NCBI RefSeq assembly: GCF_900119915.1
Contig: NZ_LT635455.1
Location: forward strand, 124,001 to 188,000
Direction of reading: 5' to 3'
DNA from: Olsenella timonensis
GTDB taxonomy: Bacteria > Actinomycetota > Coriobacteriia > Coriobacteriales > Atopobiaceae
DNA: 64,000 bases
Positions 15,435-23,529 of the stretch are shown piece after piece. The position numbers and the translations under genes are program-made. Each line of letters starts with the position of its first letter. The first letter of the stretch is position 1. The notes below the pieces were generated by a model that made no database searches, was not told the DNA's origin, and was given only the letters and a program-made list of their open reading frames with translations.

Positions 15435-16925
15435 CTACCGGTACACGCCGAGGCCGGCCTCCTCGAGGACCGTCAGCAGCGAGCCCGCCGCCAGGCGGTC
15501 GAGCGCCTTCGACTCCTCGCTGAGCTCGTCATAGGGCACGAGGTCGGGATGGGTGCTCCGGGCGTCATCGCGCTTCTCGCCCCATGTCCAGCCGTTGCGC
15601 AGGCGCTCCTCCACCCAGCGGCGGTGCTCGAGGTAGGCGAGGTACTCCACCTCCGCCGGCGCAAACGCCGTCACGCGTCCCGCGCCCCCGGACTCGCCAA
15701 TCGCGGCGATGCGGTACCCCAGCGCGCGGATCCTGGCGGGGATGTCGCGCGCCTGGTCGCGGTTGGACTCCTGGAGCAGCTCCGGCTGGTCGTCAAAGCT
15801 CGCGTACTCGGGCGTGCGCCCGCGGCTCGTGACCTCGCGCACCCAGGCGGGGTAGATGACGTCACGCGCGACGCGCTCCACGGAGGCAGCGAGCCCGCTC
15901 TGCCCCCAAGACGCAACGATCTGCAGGTCGCGGGCATCGAGAAACCCGCCGTGCCAAATCTCGGCGCGTATGCGCTCGAGCAGGCGCGGATCAAAGACGT
16001 GGTCCACGTCGGCAGGCGTGAGGCCCAGGGCGCGTCCCAACGGCTCAATGTCGTCCTCGAGGTCGATCCGCCGAACGAGCACGGCGCCATTCTCGGCATA
16101 CGAGAAGAGCGGGCGCGGCCCCCACGCAACGTCACGCGTCGTCATCTCCCGTACGTGCCGCCCCGTCGTCAGCTCAAAGCGCAGTGCCGCAAGGTAGCCC
16201 AGGTCGCGCATCAGCGAGGTGACCGTTCCGCGTGGCCTCCCCGCTGAAAGTGACCTTGGCAGCGCTGAGAAGAGCGTCTCGTCGTAGCTCCGCGCAACGG
16301 CAGGGACCCCCGCGTCGTCAGAGCCCGTCACGAGCTCGTGGTCCACCAGGAACGCGCGAATGTCCCGCGCCTCTGGCCCAAAGCGTCGCACGCAGACGTT
16401 GGCTGGCCGGACGTCGCGATGGTAGAGCCCGTGCTCGTGCAGCGCGTGCAGCTGGACGAGCAGGTCAAAGAGGATCTTCTCGTTCTCCACCTCGCGCGCG
16501 GAGGAGCCAAGGGGAGCAAGCGGGGCGGCGTCCGTCCCCGGCACGCTCGCGCGATCGAACACCGCGCCCTCGAGGGACGTTCCGGCGTCCTCCTCCACGA
16601 TGACCGCGTGCGCCGTGCCGTCAGCGTCCACATGGGTTGCCGCCACGTCGTAGACGGCGGGCCCCACGCCGAGCGCCGAGCAGCGGGAGAGCGCCGCGAC
16701 CTCGCGCCCGTAGTAGCTGGCGTCCGGCGAGAGGAACTCTATCGCCACGGCACTGCGTGCTTCTCGCCCTGCCGTCTCGAGCTCTCCGCGAAAGACGCGC
16801 TTTCTGCCGGAGGAGACGATCGGGGCGAGCTTCCCGGCAACAAAGCGCCCCGCGGAGGTCTGGCACGAGAAGGATGGCCCGCGCGTCTGAGGGGCGTGCG
16901 GTGCAATCTCGTCCGTCGCGTCCAT
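15435..16925 (-). CDS. protein-kinase-like domain fused to a RyR domain
   Basis: The protein has 496 residues. The N-terminal ~200 resemble a Ser/Thr protein kinase: SAVAIEFL stands at the VAIK position, E75 sits in the helix-C segment YYGREVAAL, and LYHRDVRPANV (H169, R170, D171, N176) is a good catalytic loop. The VAIK lysine is Glu63 and the DFG motif reads VDHE (195-197), so activity is doubtful. The C-terminus (422-496), with YLAYLEHRRW, NGWTWGEK, HPDLVPYDEL and SKALDRL, matches the RyR repeat domain. RyR domains in bacteria have been proposed as ligand sensors in conflict systems. It starts 17 bases after the FHA gene; GGAGGGG precedes ATG 16925. Confidence 0.8.
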   Translation of the reverse strand: MDATDEIAPHAPQTRGPSFSCQTSAGRFVAGKLAPIVSSGRKRVFRGELETAGREARSAVAIEFLSPDASYYGREVAALSRCSALGVGPAVYDVAATHVDADGTAHAVIVEEDAGTSLEGAVFDRASVPGTDAAPLAPLGSSAREVENEKILFDLLVQLHALHEHGLYHRDVRPANVCVRRFGPEARDIRAFLVDHELVTGSDDAGVPAVARSYDETLFSALPRSLSAGRPRGTVTSLMRDLGYLAALRFELTTGRHVREMTTRDVAWGPRPLFSYAENGAVLVRRIDLEDDIEPLGRALGLTPADVDHVFDPRLLERIRAEIWHGGFLDARDLQIVASWGQSGLAASVERVARDVIYPAWVREVTSRGRTPEYASFDDQPELLQESNRDQARDIPARIRALGYRIAAIGESGGAGRVTAFAPAEVEYLAYLEHRRWVEERLRNGWTWGEKRDDARSTHPDLVPYDELSEESKALDRLAAGSLLTVLEEAGLGVYR

Positions 16926-16942
16926 CGCCCCTCCTAGAGACG

Positions 16943-18475
16943 TCAGATGATCTCGAAGCTCGACCCACAGAGCTGGATGATGTCGCGCCGGCGGAGCGCG
17001 ATCCAGTCGACGAGGCTTACCTGGCTCGGGGGCACGCCGACCTTCTCGTACCACCGCTCCGTCGTGACGGAGCTTCTGCTCTTGAGGAGATAGTAGCGCG
17101 TCTCGCCGCCCTCTTGGCGGATCACGTAGGTCCCGTTCTTGGAGCCAAGATCGCGCAGGATGATTCGTCTGCCGCCCTTCTCGTCCATGCGGATGGAGAG
17201 CTCCGCGTGAAAGCGCGAGTCCCCCGCGCCCTCCACGAGACGCCCCGAGCGGTCGAAGCGCCGGCTGCCAATGAAGAGCGACCCCAGGTTGTCGTAGTGG
17301 TTGCGGTACTCGCTGCGCGGCAGGGCGGCGTTCTCGTCGTAGACGCTGCCGATGACCTTCCACAGGCCGCTCGTCTGTACCTCGTCCACGGAGAGGCGGT
17401 CCACGGTCTCCAGGCGCCCGTCGTTGAAGCGGCGGCGCAGCAGCACCTCGCCGCTCAGCTCGTCGGGGTTGTCTTCGGGCCGCTCGACGACAGACGTCAC
17501 GGTGCGGGCGGGCGACGAGCCGCAGACCGCCTCGCGCGGCCCCACAATGGAGCAGATGACCACGTTCCAGATGAGCTGCGACTTTCCCAATAGCCAGGCG
17601 GGGAGCCGCTTTGAGCCGCTGGGGTGCTCGAGCGAGAAGAACTCGCCCTCGAGCAGCTCTGCGATCTTGCGGATGGGCAGGTCACGGAGGTCGACCTCGT
17701 CCTCCCCAAGTCCCTCCGAGTACGCCTGCTGGGCCCTCAGGACGAGCCCGATGTAGGAGTCCTGCTTGCGGCTGCCGTCGTAGGAGGGGAAGCCCGCGCT
17801 CTCAAAGGAGTCCGCGAGCAGCTGCGCGAGGCGCGCGACGGCGTCGCGGTCGTCCCAGATGAGCAGCGAGTAGAGCGGGCTTACCTGCTTGATGCACCAT
17901 AGGGGCAACAGTATGCGACAGCGTTCGAGCAGGGCATCCCTGCCGTCTCCCTCGACTAGGGAGGAAATCTTCTGGTAGAAGTTCTGCTCGTCGGCAAGTT
18001 CGAGCAAAAGAGAATCGAGCTTGGTCTGGTTGGCGGCGAGGCTCTCGATGTAGTGGCCCTCGAGTGCATCGAGGGACTCCCGGAAGCGGCCAAGCTGGTT
18101 GCGGCTGCCCTTACACAGAGGCGGCCAATCCTTGGCAAACTCGCGCTCGATCGCGTCGTTTTGCTTTGAGCGCAGATTGAGCGGGTTGCTGTCCTTGATG
18201 CTCTTGAAGTTCTGCTCGAGAAAGGCGAGGAGCTCGACGGTCTGGTCAGAGCTGTCTCCCAGGAGATCGTGATCCAAGAGAAACTCGCCGACTCGATAGT
18301 AGAGGTAGTTGCAGTTGAAGATCCAGCGCTCTACATCCTTTTGGCCGACGCGGCGCTGTCCGAGCGTCTCGAAGGAATCGTAGGGCGCCGCGTCCTCGGT
18401 GCCGTTTGCCCGAATCCATGAGGCCAGAAACTCAGTCAGGACGTTGATGGGCTTCTTCTCGTTCTTCGACTCCAT
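16943..18475 (-). CDS. FHA-domain protein with helical N-terminal region
   Basis: The protein has 510 residues. The first ~380 are helical and unassigned. The C-terminal FHA domain (about 396-510) has LGSLFIGSRRF, SRFHAELSI and LRDLGSKNGTYV, which are the conserved phosphothreonine-binding loops. FHA domains read Thr phosphorylation, so pairing with the downstream kinase-like gene in one transcript fits a phospho-signalling circuit, if that kinase is active. AAAGGA precedes ATG 18475. Its promoter is copy 5 of the shared type. Confidence 0.85.
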   Translation of the reverse strand: MESKNEKKPINVLTEFLASWIRANGTEDAAPYDSFETLGQRRVGQKDVERWIFNCNYLYYRVGEFLLDHDLLGDSSDQTVELLAFLEQNFKSIKDSNPLNLRSKQNDAIEREFAKDWPPLCKGSRNQLGRFRESLDALEGHYIESLAANQTKLDSLLLELADEQNFYQKISSLVEGDGRDALLERCRILLPLWCIKQVSPLYSLLIWDDRDAVARLAQLLADSFESAGFPSYDGSRKQDSYIGLVLRAQQAYSEGLGEDEVDLRDLPIRKIAELLEGEFFSLEHPSGSKRLPAWLLGKSQLIWNVVICSIVGPREAVCGSSPARTVTSVVERPEDNPDELSGEVLLRRRFNDGRLETVDRLSVDEVQTSGLWKVIGSVYDENAALPRSEYRNHYDNLGSLFIGSRRFDRSGRLVEGAGDSRFHAELSIRMDEKGGRRIILRDLGSKNGTYVIRQEGGETRYYLLKSRSSVTTERWYEKVGVPPSQVSLVDWIALRRRDIIQLCGSSFEII

Positions 18476-18549
18476 GGGGCGTTCCTTTGCCTCGCCGCGA
18501 CGGCGCGCGACGGAGAATCCCTTACAGGTACCTATCAGATTACACGGAT

Positions 18550-18584
18550 AGAGTAACGGTAGGCGGGAGGCGCCGTTTCCCAAT
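18550..18584 (-). promoter_or_regulatory. shared-type promoter, copy 5
   Basis: Read on the minus strand: ATTGGGAAA (18584-18576), 20 bases, TACTCT (18555-18550). It lies 75 bases before the start of the FHA gene. Confidence 0.65.
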
Positions 18585-18625
18585 GATGGGTCCCCTGATG
18601 TCCGCGATTGGTCTTTGAAGTGGCG

Positions 18626-21600
18626 CTAGTCAAGGTGGTAGAGCTTGCGTTCCTCCGGCGTGAGCTCATGGCCGCGAGTGACCTCCTCCGCCATGTCGAG
18701 CAATTCCGTATGCGTGTAGAGCGGGAGGGTGTAGATCTGCTCGCCAGACTGAAGAATGACCACGCCATCATCGGACAGAACCCCCTGGGCGTCGGGGATG
18801 CGGGTGGCGACTTGGCAGGACCCATTGGACACGTCGAAAACAGTGACAAAGTGGTCAAAGGCGAGGTTCATTCCCCTGCAGGCGACCAGCGCGCCATCAT
18901 CGGAAAAATAGCCCGATGAGAGCACCCCGCATCGTCCTATCGAGGTGTCCGATGCCTGTCCCAGAAGCTCGCCCGTCGCAACGTCAATGAGTGAGCACAT
19001 TCCTGTGTCATCTTGGACGAAAAGCGTGCCAGCATCTGGTGAGAAGAGAAGAAAGCTTGACGCCAACGAGCTGAAGGGTACTTCCCATCTCCACTCCAGC
19101 GTCTCTAGATCAAAGAGGCGCAACATGCCATCCGTGCATGCGACGGCAAGGAGAGACCCGTCGTCGGAACAGGCGACATACCCGTCAAGGGTTGTGTTGG
19201 AGCTAACGTAGTAGTCCGTAAGCGCTGACTCGATAGTTTCGTTGGTCTCTGGGTCGTGAAGCGAGAGTGCTCCTCCCTCGGGCCAGTGCCAGAGCGCGAG
19301 CAGGAAATCTCCAACCAAAAGATCGTCCTGAAGGGGCGTCTCGCCGGTACCCGTAAACTCGTTGACGACCTCGAGCGAAGGCACCTCAAGCGTGCAGAGG
19401 TATGTGCCGACATGGACAGTCAGCTGTCCGTTACGCTCGTCCGAGAACCACGAAGAGTCGAAACCAAAGTCTGGCGCCTCAGAATCCCATGTCCACGAGG
19501 CAATCAGCTCGGCAGTTTGTACGCTAATCGCCCAGATTGCGGGTGGCGTCTCGTCGGAGCCCTCCCTGCGGACGAGAAGAACGGAGGGGTCGGTCGAGGA
19601 GAAGGAGAGTGTGAGGGTGTCATGTGCGGGATCGATGCCCAGCGGCGAAAGCTCGATGATCGCAGGCTTACTCCGGTCGCCCCCTGGTGCAATGCACTGC
19701 AGCTCACTGCCATCCCTGCTAATCCATGCGATGTATCCCGTCTCGCCAACTCGCATCGTATTGGGCGCGGCTGCCCCCAACGAGCTGTAGCTAGGGAGCT
19801 CGCTGGTGCTACGCACCTCGAATACCGCAATCTTGTTTGCGCTCTCGGCATCGCAGGCTATGAACTGGTCGCCAATACTCTCTCCCGCAGCAAGGGAGAA
19901 GGGAACCTTGAACCAGGAGGCATAGCGGTCCTTCGTCTGGGAGCCCGGGTCAAATGGTGCGAAGAAGCCCCGGGTGCCATCAAAGGTTGTGTACAGGAAT
20001 ACATCCTCACCGGAAAGTCTCATCGCATCAACGCAGACGATGGGCGCTTCCGCCTCTGTGTCCTCTAGGATGCTTCCTGTAGAGCTGTCGAGTGCGAGCA
20101 GACGGTTTCCAGCGGACAGGACCAGTGCCGTTGCCTGCTCGTTGCCTTGGTCGACAACCGAGATGAGGTTGGGCATGGGGTTGTATGGAATGTCGGCAAA
20201 GTCGGGAACGTACAGATTCCATGCAACTCTCTGTTCCCAAAGCGGTTCCAGCGAGTCCAGTGCATATGCTGAGATGGTCGCCTCGAGTGTGGAGCCCGTT
20301 ATGGTGACGGTTCCCTCGGAGGTGTTGGTATGAGTCGCATAAGCGCTCTCCAAGGGCGTGCCCGTCACGTAGATTTGGTCGCTGACGAGCACCGATGACG
20401 CCGTCGGGCCGGAATAGGGCGCGGAGCGGACGGACTGCGTTGCAAAGTCCACTAGGATAAGCGAGTTGTCCGAAACAACGGCGGCGCTGCGAAAGTCCTC
20501 AGAGAGGCCCAGGCACTCGTCTCCCGAGTAGCCGACGTTCAACGGCGTGGAAAAGATGACGTCGCCCCGCTCGGTGCTGACAATCGCGATCTCGAGGGAC
20601 ATGCTGTTGTCGACCGTTAGGATTGCGATGACCGATTCGTCCTCCGCGCATTCGGCCGTCACGACGGGGTGCTTAAAGGTCCAGCTCTGCTTGCCCGTCT
20701 GTGCGTCGTAGGCGACGATGGAGTTGTCCGCCATGATGCATGCCACGTTTTGTCCTGCTGGAAGCAGTGTGTCCGTGAAGGACGTTTCGCTTGGAGCGGC
20801 GAGGTGACCTAAGAGAACTCCCGTTTCTAAGTTGTAGACATTCACGTATTGAGGAGACGTGCAGGCTGCGATCCAGTTGCCCTCGATCGATGCTGCATAG
20901 GCCCCGGGATTGGAAAGGCCATCTATTGAGTAGATAGGATGCCAGTTGAGGAGGTTTGTGGGGTAGACGCCTAGGGCCTCAGAGAGGGCATTTTGAGCGC
21001 TAGCGACGAGGGGTCGATCACTTGCGTCTTCGGTTTGGGGAAGGGCGGAGGCGGCAACCTGTATCGCCTCCATGCGGTATCCGTTCTCAAGCAGTTCGAG
21101 AGATTCGCTTGCTAGATACTCGGACTGGTTGACTTGCAGCGCACGATTTGCTGACGCGATTTGGCATTGCTGCCAAAAGGAGAAGACTCCGAACGCACTT
21201 CCTACAGCCGCCGCGCAGCATGCTGCGGCCGCGCCAATCTGGAGTGCCCGTGTGCGACGGCGGTTCACGAGGTCGTCGAGCCCGCAGCCGATGAGTGCGG
21301 CGGCAAGCCGCAGCTCTTCCCGGCGAAGCTCTCGGCGATTTCTGCCAGGGCGGAAGTCCGCAGCAAGGGGCTCGTAGTCCTTCTCGGCCTCTGAGCGAAG
21401 CGCTGCAGGGAAGCTGTCACGAGGCTCTCCGTCGGCAAGGGCGACGAGCACGTGGTCAATGCCTCTCAGCGCGATGAACTGCTCCACTTCTAGGTTGACC
21501 CATGACGATTCGGGGGTGTTTGGCGAGCAGACCACGATGAGGAAGTGCGAGTTGCTTAGGGCGCTTCTGATTTCGTCGCTGAGCGAGGCGCCCGCCGGGA

Positions 21601-21772
21601 GCTCATCGGCGTCCCTGAAGCAGCGGCCAAGGGATGTGCGGGTGCCGTCTCGGAGCGGACGGGGGACTCTAAAGCCCTCGAGTGCATGCTGCACGCGTTG
21701 GGCAACAGCCATGTCGATCGGCGTGTGACGGTAGCTGATGAATGCTTCGTAACGCCACGAACTGTCAGTCAT
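18626..21772 (-). CDS. TIR-domain membrane protein with large beta-propeller region
   Basis: The protein has 1048 residues. YEAFISYRHTPIDMAVAQRV (8-27) starts a TIR domain. CFRDADELPAGASLSDEI is the central loop and ESSWVNLEVEQFI carries W91 and E95 in the SxWxxxE arrangement used by NAD-cleaving TIR enzymes. A helix at about 176-199 likely crosses the membrane. The remaining ~800 residues repeat WD40/PQQ-like blades (YDAQTGKQSWTF, LDSSTGSIL, YNLETGVLLG, FDLETLEWRW). It could sense ligands outside and signal or cleave NAD+ inside, but the role is unproven. It lies 150 bases upstream of the FHA start. GGGGAGG precedes ATG 21772. No shared-type promoter was found before it. Confidence 0.85.
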   Translation of the reverse strand: MTDSSWRYEAFISYRHTPIDMAVAQRVQHALEGFRVPRPLRDGTRTSLGRCFRDADELPAGASLSDEIRSALSNSHFLIVVCSPNTPESSWVNLEVEQFIALRGIDHVLVALADGEPRDSFPAALRSEAEKDYEPLAADFRPGRNRRELRREELRLAAALIGCGLDDLVNRRRTRALQIGAAAACCAAAVGSAFGVFSFWQQCQIASANRALQVNQSEYLASESLELLENGYRMEAIQVAASALPQTEDASDRPLVASAQNALSEALGVYPTNLLNWHPIYSIDGLSNPGAYAASIEGNWIAACTSPQYVNVYNLETGVLLGHLAAPSETSFTDTLLPAGQNVACIMADNSIVAYDAQTGKQSWTFKHPVVTAECAEDESVIAILTVDNSMSLEIAIVSTERGDVIFSTPLNVGYSGDECLGLSEDFRSAAVVSDNSLILVDFATQSVRSAPYSGPTASSVLVSDQIYVTGTPLESAYATHTNTSEGTVTITGSTLEATISAYALDSLEPLWEQRVAWNLYVPDFADIPYNPMPNLISVVDQGNEQATALVLSAGNRLLALDSSTGSILEDTEAEAPIVCVDAMRLSGEDVFLYTTFDGTRGFFAPFDPGSQTKDRYASWFKVPFSLAAGESIGDQFIACDAESANKIAVFEVRSTSELPSYSSLGAAAPNTMRVGETGYIAWISRDGSELQCIAPGGDRSKPAIIELSPLGIDPAHDTLTLSFSSTDPSVLLVRREGSDETPPAIWAISVQTAELIASWTWDSEAPDFGFDSSWFSDERNGQLTVHVGTYLCTLEVPSLEVVNEFTGTGETPLQDDLLVGDFLLALWHWPEGGALSLHDPETNETIESALTDYYVSSNTTLDGYVACSDDGSLLAVACTDGMLRLFDLETLEWRWEVPFSSLASSFLLFSPDAGTLFVQDDTGMCSLIDVATGELLGQASDTSIGRCGVLSSGYFSDDGALVACRGMNLAFDHFVTVFDVSNGSCQVATRIPDAQGVLSDDGVVILQSGEQIYTLPLYTHTELLDMAEEVTRGHELTPEERKLYHLD

Positions 21773-21856
21773 CTATCCTCCCCGGTCATTCTGCGTGGCT
21801 ACAGCGTATGACGTATTGGGAGAGGATAAGGCTCGATTCGGTTGGATGGCGGCGTT

Positions 21857-23362
21857 CTACGCCTGGTCGGTGCCCAGCACGACGATGACGTCATAGTCCG
21901 TGGAGTAGCCCTCGGTGTTCTCCGCGACGTTGGCCTCGTCGATCCCGAGGGTCTGGGCGACGCCGAGCGCGGCCGAGCGGGCATCCCCGTTGTAGTAGAC
22001 CATGCTCGTGGCGTGGTCCGTCGAGCTGTCGCTGTCGGCGTAGGGCAGGAAGCCCGCGGACTCGAGCTCGGTGGACTTGCTCGCGGCGAGACCGCTCACC
22101 GTGGTGCCGTTGAGGACGAGGACGTTGCCCGAGAAGGTCGCCTCGTCTTCGCTCGAGGCGGAGCCGTCTCCCGAGGTCACACCGATGGAGCCGGCCACAC
22201 CGCTGGTGAAGTCCTGGCTTTCGTCGGAGTAGGGCGGCAGGCCGGAGTCAACGCGCTCCATCATCTCCGCCCAGGCGTCCTCGTCGACGAGCTCCCACCA
22301 GATGTTGTCGACGTAGGAGGAGATGGTGGGCGTCTGCCCGGAGTAGAAGCCCGTGTCGACGTCGAAGTCCTGGAACTGCATGGCGAGGCTCACGATGTCG
22401 GTGACCGTGAGCGGGTAGACCGCGACCCCCTCGGCCATCGAGGAGACGGCGTTGATCATGCTCACGGGGTCGAGCGTCAGGACCTTCTTGATGATGGCGC
22501 CGATGACCATGCGCTGGTTGGCGGCGCGGTAGAAGTCGCCGCCGCCGTACTCGTCGTAGGCGTGGCGGGCGCGGCACAGGCCCAGGGCCTGGGCGCCGTT
22601 GATGGTCTGGGTGCCCGCGGGGAGGTCGACCGCGGCGAGCTCGTCGCTCACGGCGACGGGCAGCGTGACCTCGACGCCGCCGATGGTGTCGACGATGGAG
22701 ACGAACTGCTCGAAGTCGACCTCGGCGTAGGCGGTGATGTCCACGCCGGCAAACCCCTCGACGACCTCCATCATGTAGGCGCCGCCGCCGATGGCGTAGG
22801 CGTCGTTGATCTTGCGGCTGCCGTTGGAGCCCATGTCGACCTGGGTGTCTCGGGGTATGGAGACGAGCGTGACCTTCTGCGCCGGAGCGTCGATGCGCGC
22901 GAGGATGATCGTGTCGGAGCGGAAGTTCGCCGTCGAGTCGCCCCACTCGTCCGCGCGGCCCTGGCTCTTGTCGACGCCTAGGAGCAGCATGTAGAACGGG
23001 TCCTGCATCTCGACGGGCTCGCTGAGCTGCGCGCGGATGTCGTCGGTGACGTTTGCCTGGAAGGAGTTGTTGATGCGGAAGATGTACGCCGCGGCGGCGG
23101 TTCCCACGCCCACGAACGCGACGAGAAGGGTGACGATCACGACGCGCAGGACGCGGCGGCGACGCTTCTTCTTCAGGCGCCGCGAATAGGTGCCGGTGCC
23201 CTCGGAGCGCGAGGTGACGTGCTGCGCGGAGGAGGCGCGACGCGTGGTGCGCGGGGAGGACTCAGGGGCGGCGTGCGAGGCGTGTCCGGGTCTGTGGTTG
23301 CGCTGCGAGCGTCGGACCTGCTCGGCACCGGTCATGCGTCGATGGGTTTTCCTGTCGGCCAC
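21857..23362 (-). CDS. LytR-CpsA-Psr family glycopolymer transferase with LytR_C domain
   Basis: The protein has 501 residues. A long basic cytoplasmic tail precedes a membrane helix at about 71-93. The LCP core follows: FYMLLLGVDKS, FRSDTIILARID, KVTLVSIPRDTQVD, INDAYAIGG, and CRARHAYDEYGGGDFYRAANQR. The Arg/Asp residues that hold lipid-linked polyprenyl pyrophosphate are present. The C-terminal ~95 residues form a LytR_C domain (VLVLNGTTVSGLA). These enzymes attach teichoic acid or capsule polymers to peptidoglycan outside the membrane. The GTG start follows GGAGG. Confidence 0.93.
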   Translation of the reverse strand: MADRKTHRRMTGAEQVRRSQRNHRPGHASHAAPESSPRTTRRASSAQHVTSRSEGTGTYSRRLKKKRRRRVLRVVIVTLLVAFVGVGTAAAAYIFRINNSFQANVTDDIRAQLSEPVEMQDPFYMLLLGVDKSQGRADEWGDSTANFRSDTIILARIDAPAQKVTLVSIPRDTQVDMGSNGSRKINDAYAIGGGAYMMEVVEGFAGVDITAYAEVDFEQFVSIVDTIGGVEVTLPVAVSDELAAVDLPAGTQTINGAQALGLCRARHAYDEYGGGDFYRAANQRMVIGAIIKKVLTLDPVSMINAVSSMAEGVAVYPLTVTDIVSLAMQFQDFDVDTGFYSGQTPTISSYVDNIWWELVDEDAWAEMMERVDSGLPPYSDESQDFTSGVAGSIGVTSGDGSASSEDEATFSGNVLVLNGTTVSGLAASKSTELESAGFLPYADSDSSTDHATSMVYYNGDARSAALGVAQTLGIDEANVAENTEGYSTDYDVIVVLGTDQA

Positions 23363-23485
23363 GAGGGGGCCTCCTTGCGTAGATCAGGTGCGAGTGCTCT
23401 TGCCGGCGGACGGCAATCCAGCTTACAAATGATAGGGAAGCGAGATGTGTGCTGCGTGTAGGTGCGCAAAAAACGCGCTATTCTC

Positions 23486-23491
23486 TATAAA
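23486..23491 (+). promoter_or_regulatory. candidate -10 box for guaA
   Basis: TATAAA lies 39 bases before the guaA ATG, inside the A/T-rich patch of the 167-base gap between divergent LCP and guaA genes. No purine riboswitch fold was recognised here. Confidence 0.4.
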
Positions 23492-23529
23492 CTGTCACTG
23501 TTTGACACCGGAGAAAGAGAAGAGGATTC

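Noticed and set aside
13652-16095. Shared 14-mer GGCGCCATTCTCGG near 13.65 kb and 16.08 kb
   Set aside because: One copy is inside a coding region; chance repeats of this length are expected in 64 kb of G+C-rich DNA.
17583-17591. A further TTTCCCAAT inside the FHA gene
   Set aside because: No -10-like hexamer at 20 bases and it lies within coding sequence; not counted with the five promoters.
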